A stretch of DNA of 64,000 bases from Nonomuraea jiangxiensis (GCF_900099965.1 NZ_FNDJ01000012.1:124001-188000); one strand, 5' to 3'. Numbered from the stretch's first letter, positions 1 to 9,429 are shown. Notes: generated by a model not told the origin, from the sequence alone. Numbers and translations: made by a program.

Positions 1-88
1 GCTGCGCGATGTAAAGCGATCTTGCCGCGTCGGTCATGGTGCGGTGCTCCGCAGTCGCGACCACATAGCGGAGCTGCTGGAGATTCAT
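1..88 (-). CDS. LysR-family transcriptional regulator, N-terminal fragment (runs off window)
   Basis: Reading the minus strand from the ATG at 88 gives a peptide starting MNLQQLRYVVATAEHRTMTD, followed by AARSLYIAQ up to the window edge. This is the typical first helix and start of the helix-turn-helix of LysR-type regulators (usual form M..xQLRYFVAVAE..S...AA..L..SQ). Only 29 codons are inside the window, so effector and target are unknown. It is divergent from the metallopeptidase gene, with about 200 bp between them that could hold both promoters. Confidence 0.8.
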   Translation of the reverse strand, partial: MNLQQLRYVVATAEHRTMTDAARSLYIAQ

Positions 89-289
89 GCCAACGAAGCT
101 AGGACACCGCCTGCCACGCGCACCGGAAGATAGCGGAGATCACCTCGAATGATTTCGGACTGTAACCGAGCACCGCTACATCCGTGACGGGTGAGAAATC
201 AGTATGCTTTTGCCCCAAATTTGGCAAGGGTCCGGCAAGTCCTCCGACAAAGCCCCCATTGCCGACAAGTAGGTGAACGGGGATACAGG

Positions 290-1714
290 GTGACAGGGAA
301 CGGTCAATATCCACCGCCGCCACAGGGGCCAGGGCAGCCACACAGGCCACCCTCGTTACCATGGCCGCCGCCTGGGCACCGCCGGCCGCAGCCGCCGGGG
401 GGCGGGCAGGGGAGCCCGTACCCGCCGGCCGGTCCTCCTTATGCCCCACCGCAAGCCCCGCCTCCTCAGGCCCCGCCGCCGCAGAGCCGGCCGCCGTACG
501 GTTCGCCGCCCCAGGGACGGCCGCCGCAGGCGTGGCCACCGCAGGGGCCGCCACCGCCTCCGCAGGGGCGGCCGTACCCGCAGGGCGGGCCGCCACCGCC
601 GCCACCCTACGGGCAGCCGCAACAGCAGTACCGGCAGCCCCCTCCCCCGCCGCCGCCTCCCATGCCGACGCGGCAGTGGCCGCAGCCGCCGCAGCGCAGG
701 AAGTCCGGGGCGGGCGTCCTCGGGGTGATCGGTGGCGTGCTCGGGGGCCTGGCGGCGCTGTTCGTGCTGCTCATCATCGGGTCCGCGATGCTCAAGAGCT
801 CGCCGGGGTCGGACACGACCACGCCGGTCGCGATCCCGACGTACGAGCCGTCGGAGCGGGCCACCCACGAGGCCGAGCCCTTCCCCACGCGGACCAGGAC
901 GCGCGAGCCTTCGCGGGAGCCGACGCGTGAGCCGGCCGAGGAGGACGACACCCCCGTGAACCCGCCCGCCCAGGTCACGCTCAACACGTCGCTGAAGAAC
1001 AACACCGTCTACCGGGCGGGGACACTGCCCAGGCTGAACTGCCGGGCGGGCAACGTCAGCATCTTCAGCCACAGCCAGCTCAAGGCGCTGATCCTGAAGA
1101 CGGGCAGGTGCATGGACCAGGCGTGGCAGCCGATCCTGGAGAAACAGGGCATCCGGTTCAGCCCGCCGAACTATGCCATCGCCGCCACCCGCGGCCGGGG
1201 CGCGTGCGGGGATTACCCGTCGGCGGGGAGCATGGTGCCGTACTATTGCCCACAGAACAACACGATCTACGCCTCCACCGGGGCCATGGCCAGGGGCAAC
1301 GGCAACGCCCGCGGATACGGCCAGATCATCACCTGGCACGGCGGGATCATCAGCATGCTGGCCCACGAATACGGCCACCACGTCCAGAACATCACCGGCC
1401 TGATGGACTCCTGGTGGAAGTCGACCCTGGACGCCGGCAGCCAGAGCGGCAAGCTGGCGCTCAGCAGAAAGCTGGAGCTCCAGGCCACCTGCTTCGGCGG
1501 CATGTGGATGCGTTCGGTGGCGGCGTCCTATCCGGTGAACACGGGGAACCGGAGCCGGCTGTTCTGGTTCTACGGCCAGGTGGGCGACTACCCCGGCTAT
1601 CCGCGCGACCACGGCTCCCGGACCAACAACAACCGGTGGTTCAGGCAGGGGTGGGAGCGGAACGCGGCCTATCAGTGCAACACGTGGATGGCGCCGTCCT
1701 CCACGACCTCCTGA
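290..1714 (+). CDS. Proline-rich membrane-anchored neutral zinc metallopeptidase
   Basis: About 474 residues. The first ~135 are a proline/glycine/glutamine-rich cytoplasmic tail, followed by a basic stop-transfer patch and one membrane helix (residues ~140-165), then a Thr/Arg/Glu-rich linker and an extracellular catalytic domain. The domain has the zinc motif HEYGHH (first His near residue 359) and a downstream ELQA motif (Glu near 396) that fits the third ligand, as in the putative neutral zinc metallopeptidase family (YpfJ/PF04228). Two cysteine pairs around CGDYPSAG and YYCPQN may form disulfides outside the cell. I chose the GTG at 290 because a GGGGA lies just upstream. The same frame is open back to 191, but that stretch does not look coding. 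Substrate unknown. Confidence 0.85.
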   Translation: MTGNGQYPPPPQGPGQPHRPPSLPWPPPGHRRPQPPGGGQGSPYPPAGPPYAPPQAPPPQAPPPQSRPPYGSPPQGRPPQAWPPQGPPPPPQGRPYPQGGPPPPPPYGQPQQQYRQPPPPPPPPMPTRQWPQPPQRRKSGAGVLGVIGGVLGGLAALFVLLIIGSAMLKSSPGSDTTTPVAIPTYEPSERATHEAEPFPTRTRTREPSREPTREPAEEDDTPVNPPAQVTLNTSLKNNTVYRAGTLPRLNCRAGNVSIFSHSQLKALILKTGRCMDQAWQPILEKQGIRFSPPNYAIAATRGRGACGDYPSAGSMVPYYCPQNNTIYASTGAMARGNGNARGYGQIITWHGGIISMLAHEYGHHVQNITGLMDSWWKSTLDAGSQSGKLALSRKLELQATCFGGMWMRSVAASYPVNTGNRSRLFWFYGQVGDYPGYPRDHGSRTNNNRWFRQGWERNAAYQCNTWMAPSSTTS

Positions 1715-1848
1715 CGGACATATGGCGTTCATCTCAGGTTGAGCACATGTCTTTGATGTCCAGATAAGGGCACTAGAATCCTGGCAATCTTGTGCCCCGT
1801 GGCGGGCAATGTCCAGTTTTGCCTGGTAGGCGGGTAAAGGAGCCGGGT

Positions 1849-3417
1849 GTGAGTGAGCGCGATGGGGTAGAGGCCGTTCCCGGAGACAGGAAACGGCGCC
1901 CCATTCGCCGCCGCCCTCGCCCCGGCTCCGGTTCCGCCGCACCGCGGTTCGCCAAGCCGCTGACCACCGGTTCCGTGCTGGGCTGGACCGCGCTGTCGGC
2001 CGTCCTGCCCGGCGCCGCCCACCTGCGGGCCGGGCACCGCCGTACCGGGCTGGCGCTCATCGGCGCGTACGCGGTGCTGCTGCTCGCGGTCCTGGCCTAC
2101 GTGCTGATCAACAGCGACGACCTGCTGGCGAGCGCCACCTCGTTCGTCAGCGACGGGATGATGGTCGCGGTGGTCGTCGCCGCCTCGGTCCTCGCGCTGG
2201 CGTGGTTCGCGCTGCTGGTGAGCTCCTACATCGCGCTCGGGCCCAACCGGCTCAACCAGCAGGGCCAGGTGGTGACCGGCATCGTGGTCGGGGTGCTGTG
2301 CGTGGCGGTGATGTCGCCGTTCGCCCTGGTCGGCAACACCGTGCTGACCGTACGGAACACGATCCAGAACATCTTCCCTTCGGTGGTCGACCCGGACGCG
2401 CCCGCCGCGGCCAAGGACGGCGAGGACCCCTGGCACGGCAAGACCCGGGTGAACTTCCTGCTCGTCGGCGGTGACGCGGCGGGCAACCGCACCGGCGTGC
2501 GTACCGACAGCATGAACGTGGCCAGTGTGGACCTCAGGACCGGCGCCACGGTCCTGTTCAGCCTCCCGCGCAACCTCCAGCACGTGCGCTTCCCGCCGAC
2601 CTCCCCGTTGCACAAGCAGTTCCCCAACGGCTACATGGCGGAACTGCCCAACGGCGGCCTGCTCAACGAGGTCTGGCAGTACGCCAACGACAACCCGCAG
2701 ATCATGGGCGGCAGGAACAAGGGCCCCCGGGCGCTGATGGACGCCATCGGCTACACCCTGAACCTGAAGATCGACTACTACATGCTGATGAACATGTACG
2801 GCTTCGCGGACCTCGTCGACGCCATCGGCGGTCTGAGGATCCGGGTCGACCAGGACGTCAAGTGGGGCGGCCTCTACGGCACGGCGGGCACCATCAAGGC
2901 GGGCTTCCGCCGGCTGACCGGCGAGCAGGCCCTGTGGTACGGCCGCTCCCGGGTCAACAGCGACGACTTCTCCCGCATGGCCCGCCAGCGCTGCGTCATC
3001 GGGGCGTTCGCCCAGCAGGCCACGCCCGCCAAGATCCTGGCGAACTTCACCAAGATCGCCGGTGCGGCCCGGCGGCTGGCCCAGACGAACATCCCGCAGC
3101 ACCTCGTGCAGCCGCTGGTGGAGCTGGCCGTCAAGGTCAAGGACGCCAAGATCACCAGCCTGCAGTTCGTGCCGCCGGAGTTCTACTCGGGCCGCCCGGA
3201 CTGGGTCAAGATCCGCCAGGCCACGCGGAAGGCAATCAGCGACTCGACCCGGCCGGTCCAGGCCAAGGCCGCCAACGTGAGCGCCGCGCCGAGCCGCACC
3301 AGCAGCCCGACGGCGTCCCCGACGGCCACCCGGCCCGTCACGCCCACGCAGACGCCCACCAGGAACACGCAGAAGGCCGACAACGCCAAGTCCCTCGACG
3401 AGCTGTGCGGCCTCTGA
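1849..3417 (+). CDS. LytR-CpsA-Psr (LCP) family cell-wall glycopolymer ligase
   Basis: 522 residues. An Arg-rich cytoplasmic N-terminus is followed by about three or four membrane helices (residues ~40-180), more than the single helix usual for LCP proteins, then an extracellular LCP domain. Family signatures are visible: NFLLVGGDA, RTDSMNVASVD, the FSLPRNLQH block, the DYYMLMNMYGFADLVDAIGG block and GEQALWYGRSR. LCP enzymes transfer lipid-linked secondary polymers (teichoic acid, arabinogalactan, capsule) to peptidoglycan. The tail is a Ser/Thr/Pro linker ending with a Cys. GTG at 1849 has AAAGGA about 8 nt upstream. An in-frame ATG at 1792 is less likely. Confidence 0.88.
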   Translation: MSERDGVEAVPGDRKRRPIRRRPRPGSGSAAPRFAKPLTTGSVLGWTALSAVLPGAAHLRAGHRRTGLALIGAYAVLLLAVLAYVLINSDDLLASATSFVSDGMMVAVVVAASVLALAWFALLVSSYIALGPNRLNQQGQVVTGIVVGVLCVAVMSPFALVGNTVLTVRNTIQNIFPSVVDPDAPAAAKDGEDPWHGKTRVNFLLVGGDAAGNRTGVRTDSMNVASVDLRTGATVLFSLPRNLQHVRFPPTSPLHKQFPNGYMAELPNGGLLNEVWQYANDNPQIMGGRNKGPRALMDAIGYTLNLKIDYYMLMNMYGFADLVDAIGGLRIRVDQDVKWGGLYGTAGTIKAGFRRLTGEQALWYGRSRVNSDDFSRMARQRCVIGAFAQQATPAKILANFTKIAGAARRLAQTNIPQHLVQPLVELAVKVKDAKITSLQFVPPEFYSGRPDWVKIRQATRKAISDSTRPVQAKAANVSAAPSRTSSPTASPTATRPVTPTQTPTRNTQKADNAKSLDELCGL

Positions 3418-3519
3418 GCACCGGCCGCCACCGGAGGACCTGGGGCCGCGGACGGCCGGCCTGACGCGCCAGCGGCGCACACCGCAGGAGCCGCCGGCGC
3501 CGATTCACACCGGCGCTGG

Positions 3520-5574
3520 TCACACCGGCGCGATGGTCTTCCGCGGCAGCAGCGCCAGCGCGCCGACGTAGAGCACCGCCGCCACGATGAGCAGTCCCTT
3601 GTAGCCGATCAGCAGTGACGCGTACTCCAGGCACCCGCCGACCATCGCGCCGAGCAGGTTGGCGCCGAAGGACGTGGTGGCGTCGGCCGTGTCGGCGAAG
3701 CGCTTGGCGAAGACCACGTTCGCGGCGAAGATCGGCAGGAACGCCACCGTCACGGCCGCCACCGCGCGCAGCGGCACGGGCAGCGACAGCAGCCACTCGT
3801 TGGGCACCAGCCAGGCCAGCAGCAGGCCCGCCAGCAGCACCCCGTACATGACCGGTAGTGGCGGCATCCGGAAACGGCGGGTCACCTCAACGGCGGCGAG
3901 CACCGCGACCAGGACGCCGGCGAAGACGATCGCGTTGACCACCCAGGTCGTGCCGAACAGCAGCGCGAACCCGGTCACGCTCTTCGTCTCCAGCAGCATG
4001 AACCCCACGCCCAGCAGGAACAGGTCCGCGTACGGGCGCATGCGGTCGTAGGGGCCGGCGACGGCGCGGACGGCGAGGAGGCTGACGAGGAGGATCAGGC
4101 CGAGTGTGATGAGGTAGATCGGCGGGATCGTCGCGTCCTTGAGGTAGAGGAAGGGCCGGTCGTCGTCGGCGGGCGCCGGCGTGCCGGGGGCGGCGCCCGG
4201 CCACTCGCCCGCGCAGCGCTGGTCCGCGGCGGTCAGGCCCGCGGTGATCACGGCCTGCTGGCCCGCGACGTTGACCACGTCGACGCACGGTTTGTGGCCG
4301 AAGGCCTGCTGCATGGTCGAGGCCAGCCGGTCGACGAGCCAGCTCTCGCGGTAGTAGTTGTACATCGAGAAGGTGCCGCCCGGCTTGAGGCGGGCGCGGG
4401 CCGCCTTCATGGCCTCCTCGGTGAACAGGTAGCTCTCCAGACGCAGGGAGCTGGCCCCGGAGACGAGGGTGAGCGAGTCGGGCAGGGCGAACAGGATCAG
4501 GTCGTACTTGCTGTCGGTGCGCTCGAGGAAGGCGCGGCCGTCGGTGATGTGGGTGAAGACGCGCGGGTCGTCGTAGGGCTTGTCGGGGTGGATCGCCATG
4601 CCGAGCTCGTGCAGCTTGGGGTCGATCTCCACGGCGTCGACGCGGCCCGCGCCCTTGGACAGCGCGATGGCGACGTCGGTGCCGCTGCCCGCCCCGACGA
4701 TGAGCACGTCCTTGGGCGGGTTGGTGGCCCGCTCGTACGGCAGGCCGTACTGCTGCTCGAACTGCAGCCGGAAGCCGGCCGGCATGGTCTGCTGGTGCGG
4801 GATGCCGTTGACCGCGATGTCGGTGATGGGGATGCCGGCCTGCCGGAGCTCCGGGCTGGTGGCGTCCTTGGTGGTGACCTTGTAGTAGGGCGACCAGATC
4901 GCCCCCGCCGTCAGCGTCTCGGCCAGCAGCAGCCCGACCACGACCAGCGAGGGCACGGCCACCAGGCCGACGTAGAGCGCGCGCGGCCGGGGCACCAGCA
5001 GCACGGCGTAGCAGCCGGCCGCGATCAGCCCCCAGAACACCGGCGGGGCGCTGAGGAACGACAGCGCCGTGAACGCCGCGATCCCGGACAGGCTGCCGAT
5101 CAGGTCGTAGCGGTAGGCCTCCAGCCGGGGCAGCTCGGGAAAGCAGCGGCCGACCAGCTCGGCGGGCCCCATGAGCACGGCGGCGGCGGCGCAGAAGATC
5201 ACCGGCAGGATGAGCCAGGCGGGCGGGCCGCTGGTGGACAGGCTCGTCCAGTACAGGACGCCCTCGGTGTTGCGGTCGACGGTCACCGGGAACGTGAACA
5301 CGACGACGACCAGGACGGCGAGCACGACCGGCGAGTAGTACGGCTGCCGCCGCGAGCGCCCCACCCGTAGGAAGCCGAGCCCGATGCCGAGGAACGAACC
5401 GAGCAGGACGAAGTTCGTGAAATAGCTGAGGTGGACGATGTTGGATCCGGTCCACCGGATGAGCGCCAGCTCAAGGAAGAGCATGAAAGCGCTGGCCAGA
5501 ATGAGCCTGGGCCGCACCGCCAGCCAATGGTCCTTCTCCCCGCCAGTGACCGGCGTCTGCGCCTGGAGCGTCAT
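3520..5574 (-). CDS. Membrane-embedded spermidine synthase-like methyltransferase/aminopropyltransferase
   Basis: 684 residues. The N-terminal third and the C-terminal third are multi-pass membrane regions. Between them is a Rossmann domain with the S-adenosyl-ligand loop VLIVGAGSGTDVAIAL and the acidic VDAVEIDPK strand, followed by DPRVFTHITDGRAFL and a DLILFALPDSL strand. This matches the spermine/spermidine synthase fold found between membrane domains in many actinobacterial proteins annotated 'spermidine synthase'. The true substrate of these membrane forms is not established. Transcribed alone, convergent with the LCP gene and divergent from the subtilase. Confidence 0.75.
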   Translation of the reverse strand: MTLQAQTPVTGGEKDHWLAVRPRLILASAFMLFLELALIRWTGSNIVHLSYFTNFVLLGSFLGIGLGFLRVGRSRRQPYYSPVVLAVLVVVVFTFPVTVDRNTEGVLYWTSLSTSGPPAWLILPVIFCAAAAVLMGPAELVGRCFPELPRLEAYRYDLIGSLSGIAAFTALSFLSAPPVFWGLIAAGCYAVLLVPRPRALYVGLVAVPSLVVVGLLLAETLTAGAIWSPYYKVTTKDATSPELRQAGIPITDIAVNGIPHQQTMPAGFRLQFEQQYGLPYERATNPPKDVLIVGAGSGTDVAIALSKGAGRVDAVEIDPKLHELGMAIHPDKPYDDPRVFTHITDGRAFLERTDSKYDLILFALPDSLTLVSGASSLRLESYLFTEEAMKAARARLKPGGTFSMYNYYRESWLVDRLASTMQQAFGHKPCVDVVNVAGQQAVITAGLTAADQRCAGEWPGAAPGTPAPADDDRPFLYLKDATIPPIYLITLGLILLVSLLAVRAVAGPYDRMRPYADLFLLGVGFMLLETKSVTGFALLFGTTWVVNAIVFAGVLVAVLAAVEVTRRFRMPPLPVMYGVLLAGLLLAWLVPNEWLLSLPVPLRAVAAVTVAFLPIFAANVVFAKRFADTADATTSFGANLLGAMVGGCLEYASLLIGYKGLLIVAAVLYVGALALLPRKTIAPV

Positions 5575-5755
5575 AACGCATCACCGTAGTGAACTGATCG
5601 AAAACAAGGAAGTACGGCCGCCCAGAATAATGTCGTCCGCTTCGCCTGGAATGCGGCATTTTTGCAGGTCAAACCCCTGAGAGGCGCTGGACGAGGGCGC
5701 GTTGATGAGTGAATGTTAGGGCATTCGTTTCCCTCCGACTCTCCGGTGGTGGCTC

Positions 5756-7114
5756 ATGCGAGTCCTGATCCAGCTCCGTCCCTCCCCCGACCTCGTGGCG
5801 GCCGTCGCCGACCCCGAGCAGACCGCCACCACGGCCGACGTCGCCGACGGGTTGCCCGGGGTCGAGCTCGACACGGCGTTCGTCCCCGTGGCGGTGCCGC
5901 GGCCCGTTCCCCCGGCCGGTGGTGATCCGCTCTCGCTCAACCAGCCGCTCGACTTCTCCCTGGCCGCCGAGGACGCCTCCGTGCTGGTGCGCGGCACGAT
6001 CTCGGACGACGAGCTGGCCGCCAGGGTGACGCTGCTGCCCGCGCTGAGACCCGACGTGGTCGGCGTCTTCTCCGACCCGGTCATCGGGTCCACGCTGACG
6101 TGCGGCGGCGATCCGCCGGTCGGCACCTGGCACGACGTGGAGCGCCTGCTGAACGTGCCGGGGCTGCACGCCGAGGGCCTCGACGGCACCGGGGTGGCGC
6201 TGGCGGTCCTCGACACCGGGATCAACACCGCCCATACAGCCAGGCAGCTCGGCCGCGGGGTCACGCTCGACGCGGGGCGCTGCTGGAGCCCCGCGGGCGT
6301 GCGGGGCAAGCCGGGCGAGTTCGAGGTGGACCACGGGACGATGTGCGCGTTCGACACGCTCATCGCCGCTCCCCAGGCGACGCTGCTCGACATCCCCCTG
6401 CTGCTGTCCACCCGGCCGGGCGGCTCGGCGATGGACGGGCTGCTGTCGGACGCGGTGTCGGCGTTCGCCCACCTGCGTACCGTGCTCAACGCCCAGCCCG
6501 CCGAGTCCAGGGCGCTGGTGGTGAACAACTCGTGGGGGTCGTTCTCCCCCGAGTGGGACTTCCCGGTCGGGCATCCGGGCAACTACTCCGACAACGCGGC
6601 GCATCCGTTCAACCTGATGGTGGCCGAGCTGGACAAGGCGGGCGCCGACGTCCTGTTCGCGGCGGGCAACTGCGGGAAGGAGTGCCGGGACGGCCGCTGC
6701 GCCTACCACGAGCGGCCCCTCGTGGGCGCCAACTCCCACCCCAAGGCCCTGTCGATCGGCGGGGTCGACGTCAACGGTGAGCGGGTGGGCTATTCCTCGC
6801 AGGGGCCGGGGCGGCTGACCGCGCGCAAGCCCGACCTGTGTGCCTACACGCACTTCTCCGGGTCCAGGGCGTTCGGCGACCGGGCGCCGGACTCGGGCAC
6901 GTCCGCGGCGACGCCGGTGGCCGCGGGGCTCGTGGCCGCCGTACGTACCCGCTGGCCGGCGACCCGGCTGTCGCCGGCCCAGCTGCGGGCGCTGCTGCGG
7001 CGCACCGCGGAGGACCGCAGCGAGGTGGGCTTCGACTACGACTACGGCTACGGGATCGTGGACCCCGCCGGGATCATCGCCGCGCTCCAGCGGCGGGCCA
7101 GGAGCGCGGCGTGA
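5756..7114 (+). CDS. S8 family serine peptidase (subtilase)
   Basis: 452 residues with the subtilisin catalytic set: Asp in AVLDTGIN (~residue 153), His in DHGT (~193), the oxyanion Asn in FAAGNCGKEC (~305) and Ser in GTSAATPVAAG (~383). NNSWGSF and the final YGYGIVDP segment are also typical. There is no signal peptide and no clear prodomain, so it may act inside the cell or need a non-classical route. Extra cysteines flank the oxyanion loop. A strong hairpin follows the stop codon. The start ATG at 5756 has only weak ribosome-binding support. Confidence 0.88.
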   Translation: MRVLIQLRPSPDLVAAVADPEQTATTADVADGLPGVELDTAFVPVAVPRPVPPAGGDPLSLNQPLDFSLAAEDASVLVRGTISDDELAARVTLLPALRPDVVGVFSDPVIGSTLTCGGDPPVGTWHDVERLLNVPGLHAEGLDGTGVALAVLDTGINTAHTARQLGRGVTLDAGRCWSPAGVRGKPGEFEVDHGTMCAFDTLIAAPQATLLDIPLLLSTRPGGSAMDGLLSDAVSAFAHLRTVLNAQPAESRALVVNNSWGSFSPEWDFPVGHPGNYSDNAAHPFNLMVAELDKAGADVLFAAGNCGKECRDGRCAYHERPLVGANSHPKALSIGGVDVNGERVGYSSQGPGRLTARKPDLCAYTHFSGSRAFGDRAPDSGTSAATPVAAGLVAAVRTRWPATRLSPAQLRALLRRTAEDRSEVGFDYDYGYGIVDPAGIIAALQRRARSAA

Positions 7115-7118
7115 GAGC

Positions 7119-7150
7119 CCGCCAGGCGTTCGCCGGTGAACGCCTGGCGG
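7119..7150. terminator. Bidirectional terminator hairpin, 13-bp perfect stem
   Basis: CCGCCAGGCGTTC at 7119-7131 is exactly complementary in reverse to 7138-7150, with a 6-nt loop. It lies 4 nt after the subtilase stop and 6 nt before the stop of the convergent ABC permease, so it can stop transcription from both sides. No T-run is present, which is common in high-GC actinobacteria. Confidence 0.8.
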
Positions 7151-7156
7151 CCGGCG

Positions 7157-7882
7157 CTAGGCGTTCGCCCGGTTGAACACGCGGCTCCCGACCGTGAGGG
7201 CGACCGCGGTGAAGACCACGGTCACCGCCACGCCCGCCCCCACGGTGCCCGTCAGGTAGTGCCCCTGGAACAGGTCGCGCAGGGCCTCCAGGACGTATCT
7301 GAACGGGCTGACGCGCGAGATGGCGTCGAGCCAGCCCGGCGCCATCGACATCGGCAGGAACGAGCCCGACAGCAGGATGAGCGGCACCACGGCCGTGGTC
7401 ATCACCGGCGCGAAGAGCTCCTCGTTCATCGTCAGCGCGACGCTGTACGACAGCGCGGCCAGGCTGATCCCCAGCACCACGACCAGCACCAGCCCGGCGA
7501 CCAGCCCGAGCGCCGGAGCGCGCAGGCCGAGGGCGAAGGCGACGGCGAGCAGGACCACCGTCTGGATCACCAGCGTGACCGCGTTGTTGAGCACCCGGCC
7601 GAGCAGCAGGGCCAGCCGGCTGGCCGGGGTGACGCGCATGCGCTCCAGCACGCCGGAGCGCTTCTCGAAGACCACGCCGAACCCGGCCAGCCCCATGCTC
7701 AGCAACCCGAGCTGGATGATCAGGCCCGGCACCAGCGTCTCCCACGTGCCGAACGTGGTGAAGATCGGCCCGAACAGCACCAGGAACAGCATCGGCTGGA
7801 TCGCGCCGACGACGATGCCGACCTTCTGCCGCAGCGTGACGCCCAGGCCGTGGCGGAACAGCACCAACGTGTCGCGCAGCAT
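7157..7882 (-). CDS. ABC-2 type transporter permease (DrrB-like)
   Basis: 241 residues, six predicted membrane helices and the ABC-2 pattern ending with a short conserved region (SRVSPFRYVLEALRDLFQGH). It forms the membrane part of an exporter with the ATPase encoded just upstream. The start ATG at 7882 shares its A with the TGA stop of the ATPase gene (TGATG), so the two are translationally coupled. DrrAB-type pumps export drugs or lipids. The substrate cannot be read from the sequence. Confidence 0.88.
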   Translation of the reverse strand: MLRDTLVLFRHGLGVTLRQKVGIVVGAIQPMLFLVLFGPIFTTFGTWETLVPGLIIQLGLLSMGLAGFGVVFEKRSGVLERMRVTPASRLALLLGRVLNNAVTLVIQTVVLLAVAFALGLRAPALGLVAGLVLVVVLGISLAALSYSVALTMNEELFAPVMTTAVVPLILLSGSFLPMSMAPGWLDAISRVSPFRYVLEALRDLFQGHYLTGTVGAGVAVTVVFTAVALTVGSRVFNRANA

Positions 7883-8637
7883 CAGGCCCCCTGCCCCGTC
7901 AGCGCGCTCTCCTCGCGCAGCGACCTGCCGGTGATGTCGAGGAACACGTCGTCGAGCGTGCGGCCGCCGGTCTTGAGCTCGGCCGGGGCGCCCTCGGCCA
8001 CGATCCGGCCGTGGTCGATGATCAGCACCCGGTCGCAGAGCGCGTCGGCCTCGTCGAGGTAGTGGGTGGTGAGGAAGACCGTCATCCCCTTCTCCCGGCG
8101 CAGCGTGCGGATGTGGTCCCACAGGTTGGCCCGGCTCTGCGGGTCGAGGCCGGTCGTCGGCTCGTCGAGGAAGAGCAGGACCGGGTCGTGCAGCAGGGCG
8201 AACGCGATGTCGAAGCGGCGGCGCTGACCGCCCGAGAGCGTCTCGCCGAACCTGGTCTCCAGCCCGTCGAGCCCCAGCCCGGCCACGACCTCGGCCACCT
8301 TGCCCGCGGCCGTGCCCCGGTCCAGGCCGTAGAGCCTGCCCTGGAGCTCTAGCTCGCCCTTCAGCGGCGTCCCGAACGGAATGCCGCCGCTCTGGGAGAC
8401 GTAGCCGATGCGGCGCCGGACCTCCCTGGCGTCGCCGAGCAGATCGCGGCCCGCCACCGTGGCGCTGCCCGACGTGGGGCGGAGCAAGGTCGTCAGCATC
8501 CGCATGGTGGTGGTCTTGCCCGCGCCGTTGGGGCCGAGAAAGCCGACGATCTCGCCGGGCTCGACCGTCATGTCCACGCCTCGGACGGCGTCCACGCCGG
8601 CGTCGAAGGTCTTGCTCAGACCCACTGTCTTGATCAT
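7882..8637 (-). CDS. ABC transporter ATP-binding protein (DrrA-like)
   Basis: 251 residues with Walker A GPNGAGKTTT, Q-loop SQSGG, signature LSGGQRRR, Walker B LLFLDEPTTGLDP and switch His in TTHYLDEADAL. The C-terminal extension (GGRTLDDVFLDITGRSL) is typical of DrrA/CcmA drug-resistance ATPases. First gene of a two-gene operon with the permease. The promoter must lie in the 66 bp before the divergent TetR gene, which contains a long palindrome. Confidence 0.92.
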   Translation of the reverse strand: MIKTVGLSKTFDAGVDAVRGVDMTVEPGEIVGFLGPNGAGKTTTMRMLTTLLRPTSGSATVAGRDLLGDAREVRRRIGYVSQSGGIPFGTPLKGELELQGRLYGLDRGTAAGKVAEVVAGLGLDGLETRFGETLSGGQRRRFDIAFALLHDPVLLFLDEPTTGLDPQSRANLWDHIRTLRREKGMTVFLTTHYLDEADALCDRVLIIDHGRIVAEGAPAELKTGGRTLDDVFLDITGRSLREESALTGQGA

Positions 8638-8645
8638 TTGATCGC

Positions 8646-8676
8646 CTCCAAAATTAGGGTAGCTACAATTTTGGAG
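8646..8676. promoter_or_regulatory. Palindromic operator between ABC exporter and TetR gene
   Basis: CTCCAAAATT at 8646-8655 and AATTTTGGAG at 8667-8676 are perfect 10-bp inverted arms around an 11-bp centre that itself holds the palindrome GTAGCTAC (8659-8666). It is the only A+T-rich spot in the divergent promoter region. Its position lets the TetR protein repress both itself and the exporter. Confidence 0.75.
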
Positions 8677-8703
8677 TCACTGCAAGTTGGATATCATCGG
8701 CAC

Positions 8704-9429
8704 ATGGAAGAGGGGCTGCGGGAGCGGAAGAAGCGTGAGACCAGGCAGCGCATCGCGGACATCGCGATGGGCCTGTTCATGGTCAAGGGGTTCGACAACG
8801 TGACCGTGGCGGAGGTGGCGCGGACCGCGGACGTGTCGGTCAACACGGTCTTCAACTACTTCAGCACCAAGGAGGACCTGTTCGCCGACCGGCAGGACGT
8901 GGCCGTGGACCATCCCGTGCAGGTGGTGCGGGGGCGCGCCCCGGGCGAGAGCGTGGCCGCGGTCTTCCGCCGCGACTTCCTCGACGCGCTGGAGACGCGC
9001 CACTGGCGCTACGGGTTCAACGTGGGCGCCGACGTGTTCGCCAAGCTCGTCAACGACAGCCCCACTCTGGTGGCCCGGATGCGCGAGATCCACGAGCTGC
9101 GCGAGCGGTCGCTGGCGCGGGCGCTCGCCGACGAGGCCGAGGCCGATGATCTCACGCCGCTGCTGGTCGCCTCACAGGTGCTCAACACGACGCGGCTGCT
9201 GGCCGACTTCGCCCTGCGCCGGACGCTGGCGGGCGAGCCCTGGGAGAGCATCGCGCCCGACCTCAGGGCGCAGGCGGAACGGGCCTTCGACCTGCTGGAG
9301 TCGGGCATCGGCGGCTACGGCACGCGGCCGCCGCTGACCCCCGCTGGAAGTGCGCCGCCGCTAGCCGTAGCTGGCGGAGAGCAGCCCGGCGCCGAGCCCG
9401 AGGACCGCGAACGCGGCGGCGAGGATTAG
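8704..9429 (+). CDS. TetR/AcrR family transcriptional regulator of the adjacent exporter
   Basis: 241 residues. The N-terminal helix-turn-helix is VTVAEVARTADVSVNTVFNYF, the usual TetR pattern, after a basic leader RERKKRETRQRIADIAM. The C-terminal half is a variable ligand domain. ATG at 8704 is preferred over the in-frame ATG at 8638 because the family starts just before the basic leader and because the operator lies between. Probably a ligand-relieved repressor of the divergent ABC exporter. The last 69 bp overlap the 3' end of the opposite DUF4190 gene, and the tail (rich in Pro, Gly, Glu) looks like readthrough into antisense sequence. Confidence 0.87.
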   Translation: MEEGLRERKKRETRQRIADIAMGLFMVKGFDNVTVAEVARTADVSVNTVFNYFSTKEDLFADRQDVAVDHPVQVVRGRAPGESVAAVFRRDFLDALETRHWRYGFNVGADVFAKLVNDSPTLVARMREIHELRERSLARALADEAEADDLTPLLVASQVLNTTRLLADFALRRTLAGEPWESIAPDLRAQAERAFDLLESGIGGYGTRPPLTPAGSAPPLAVAGGEQPGAEPEDRERGGED

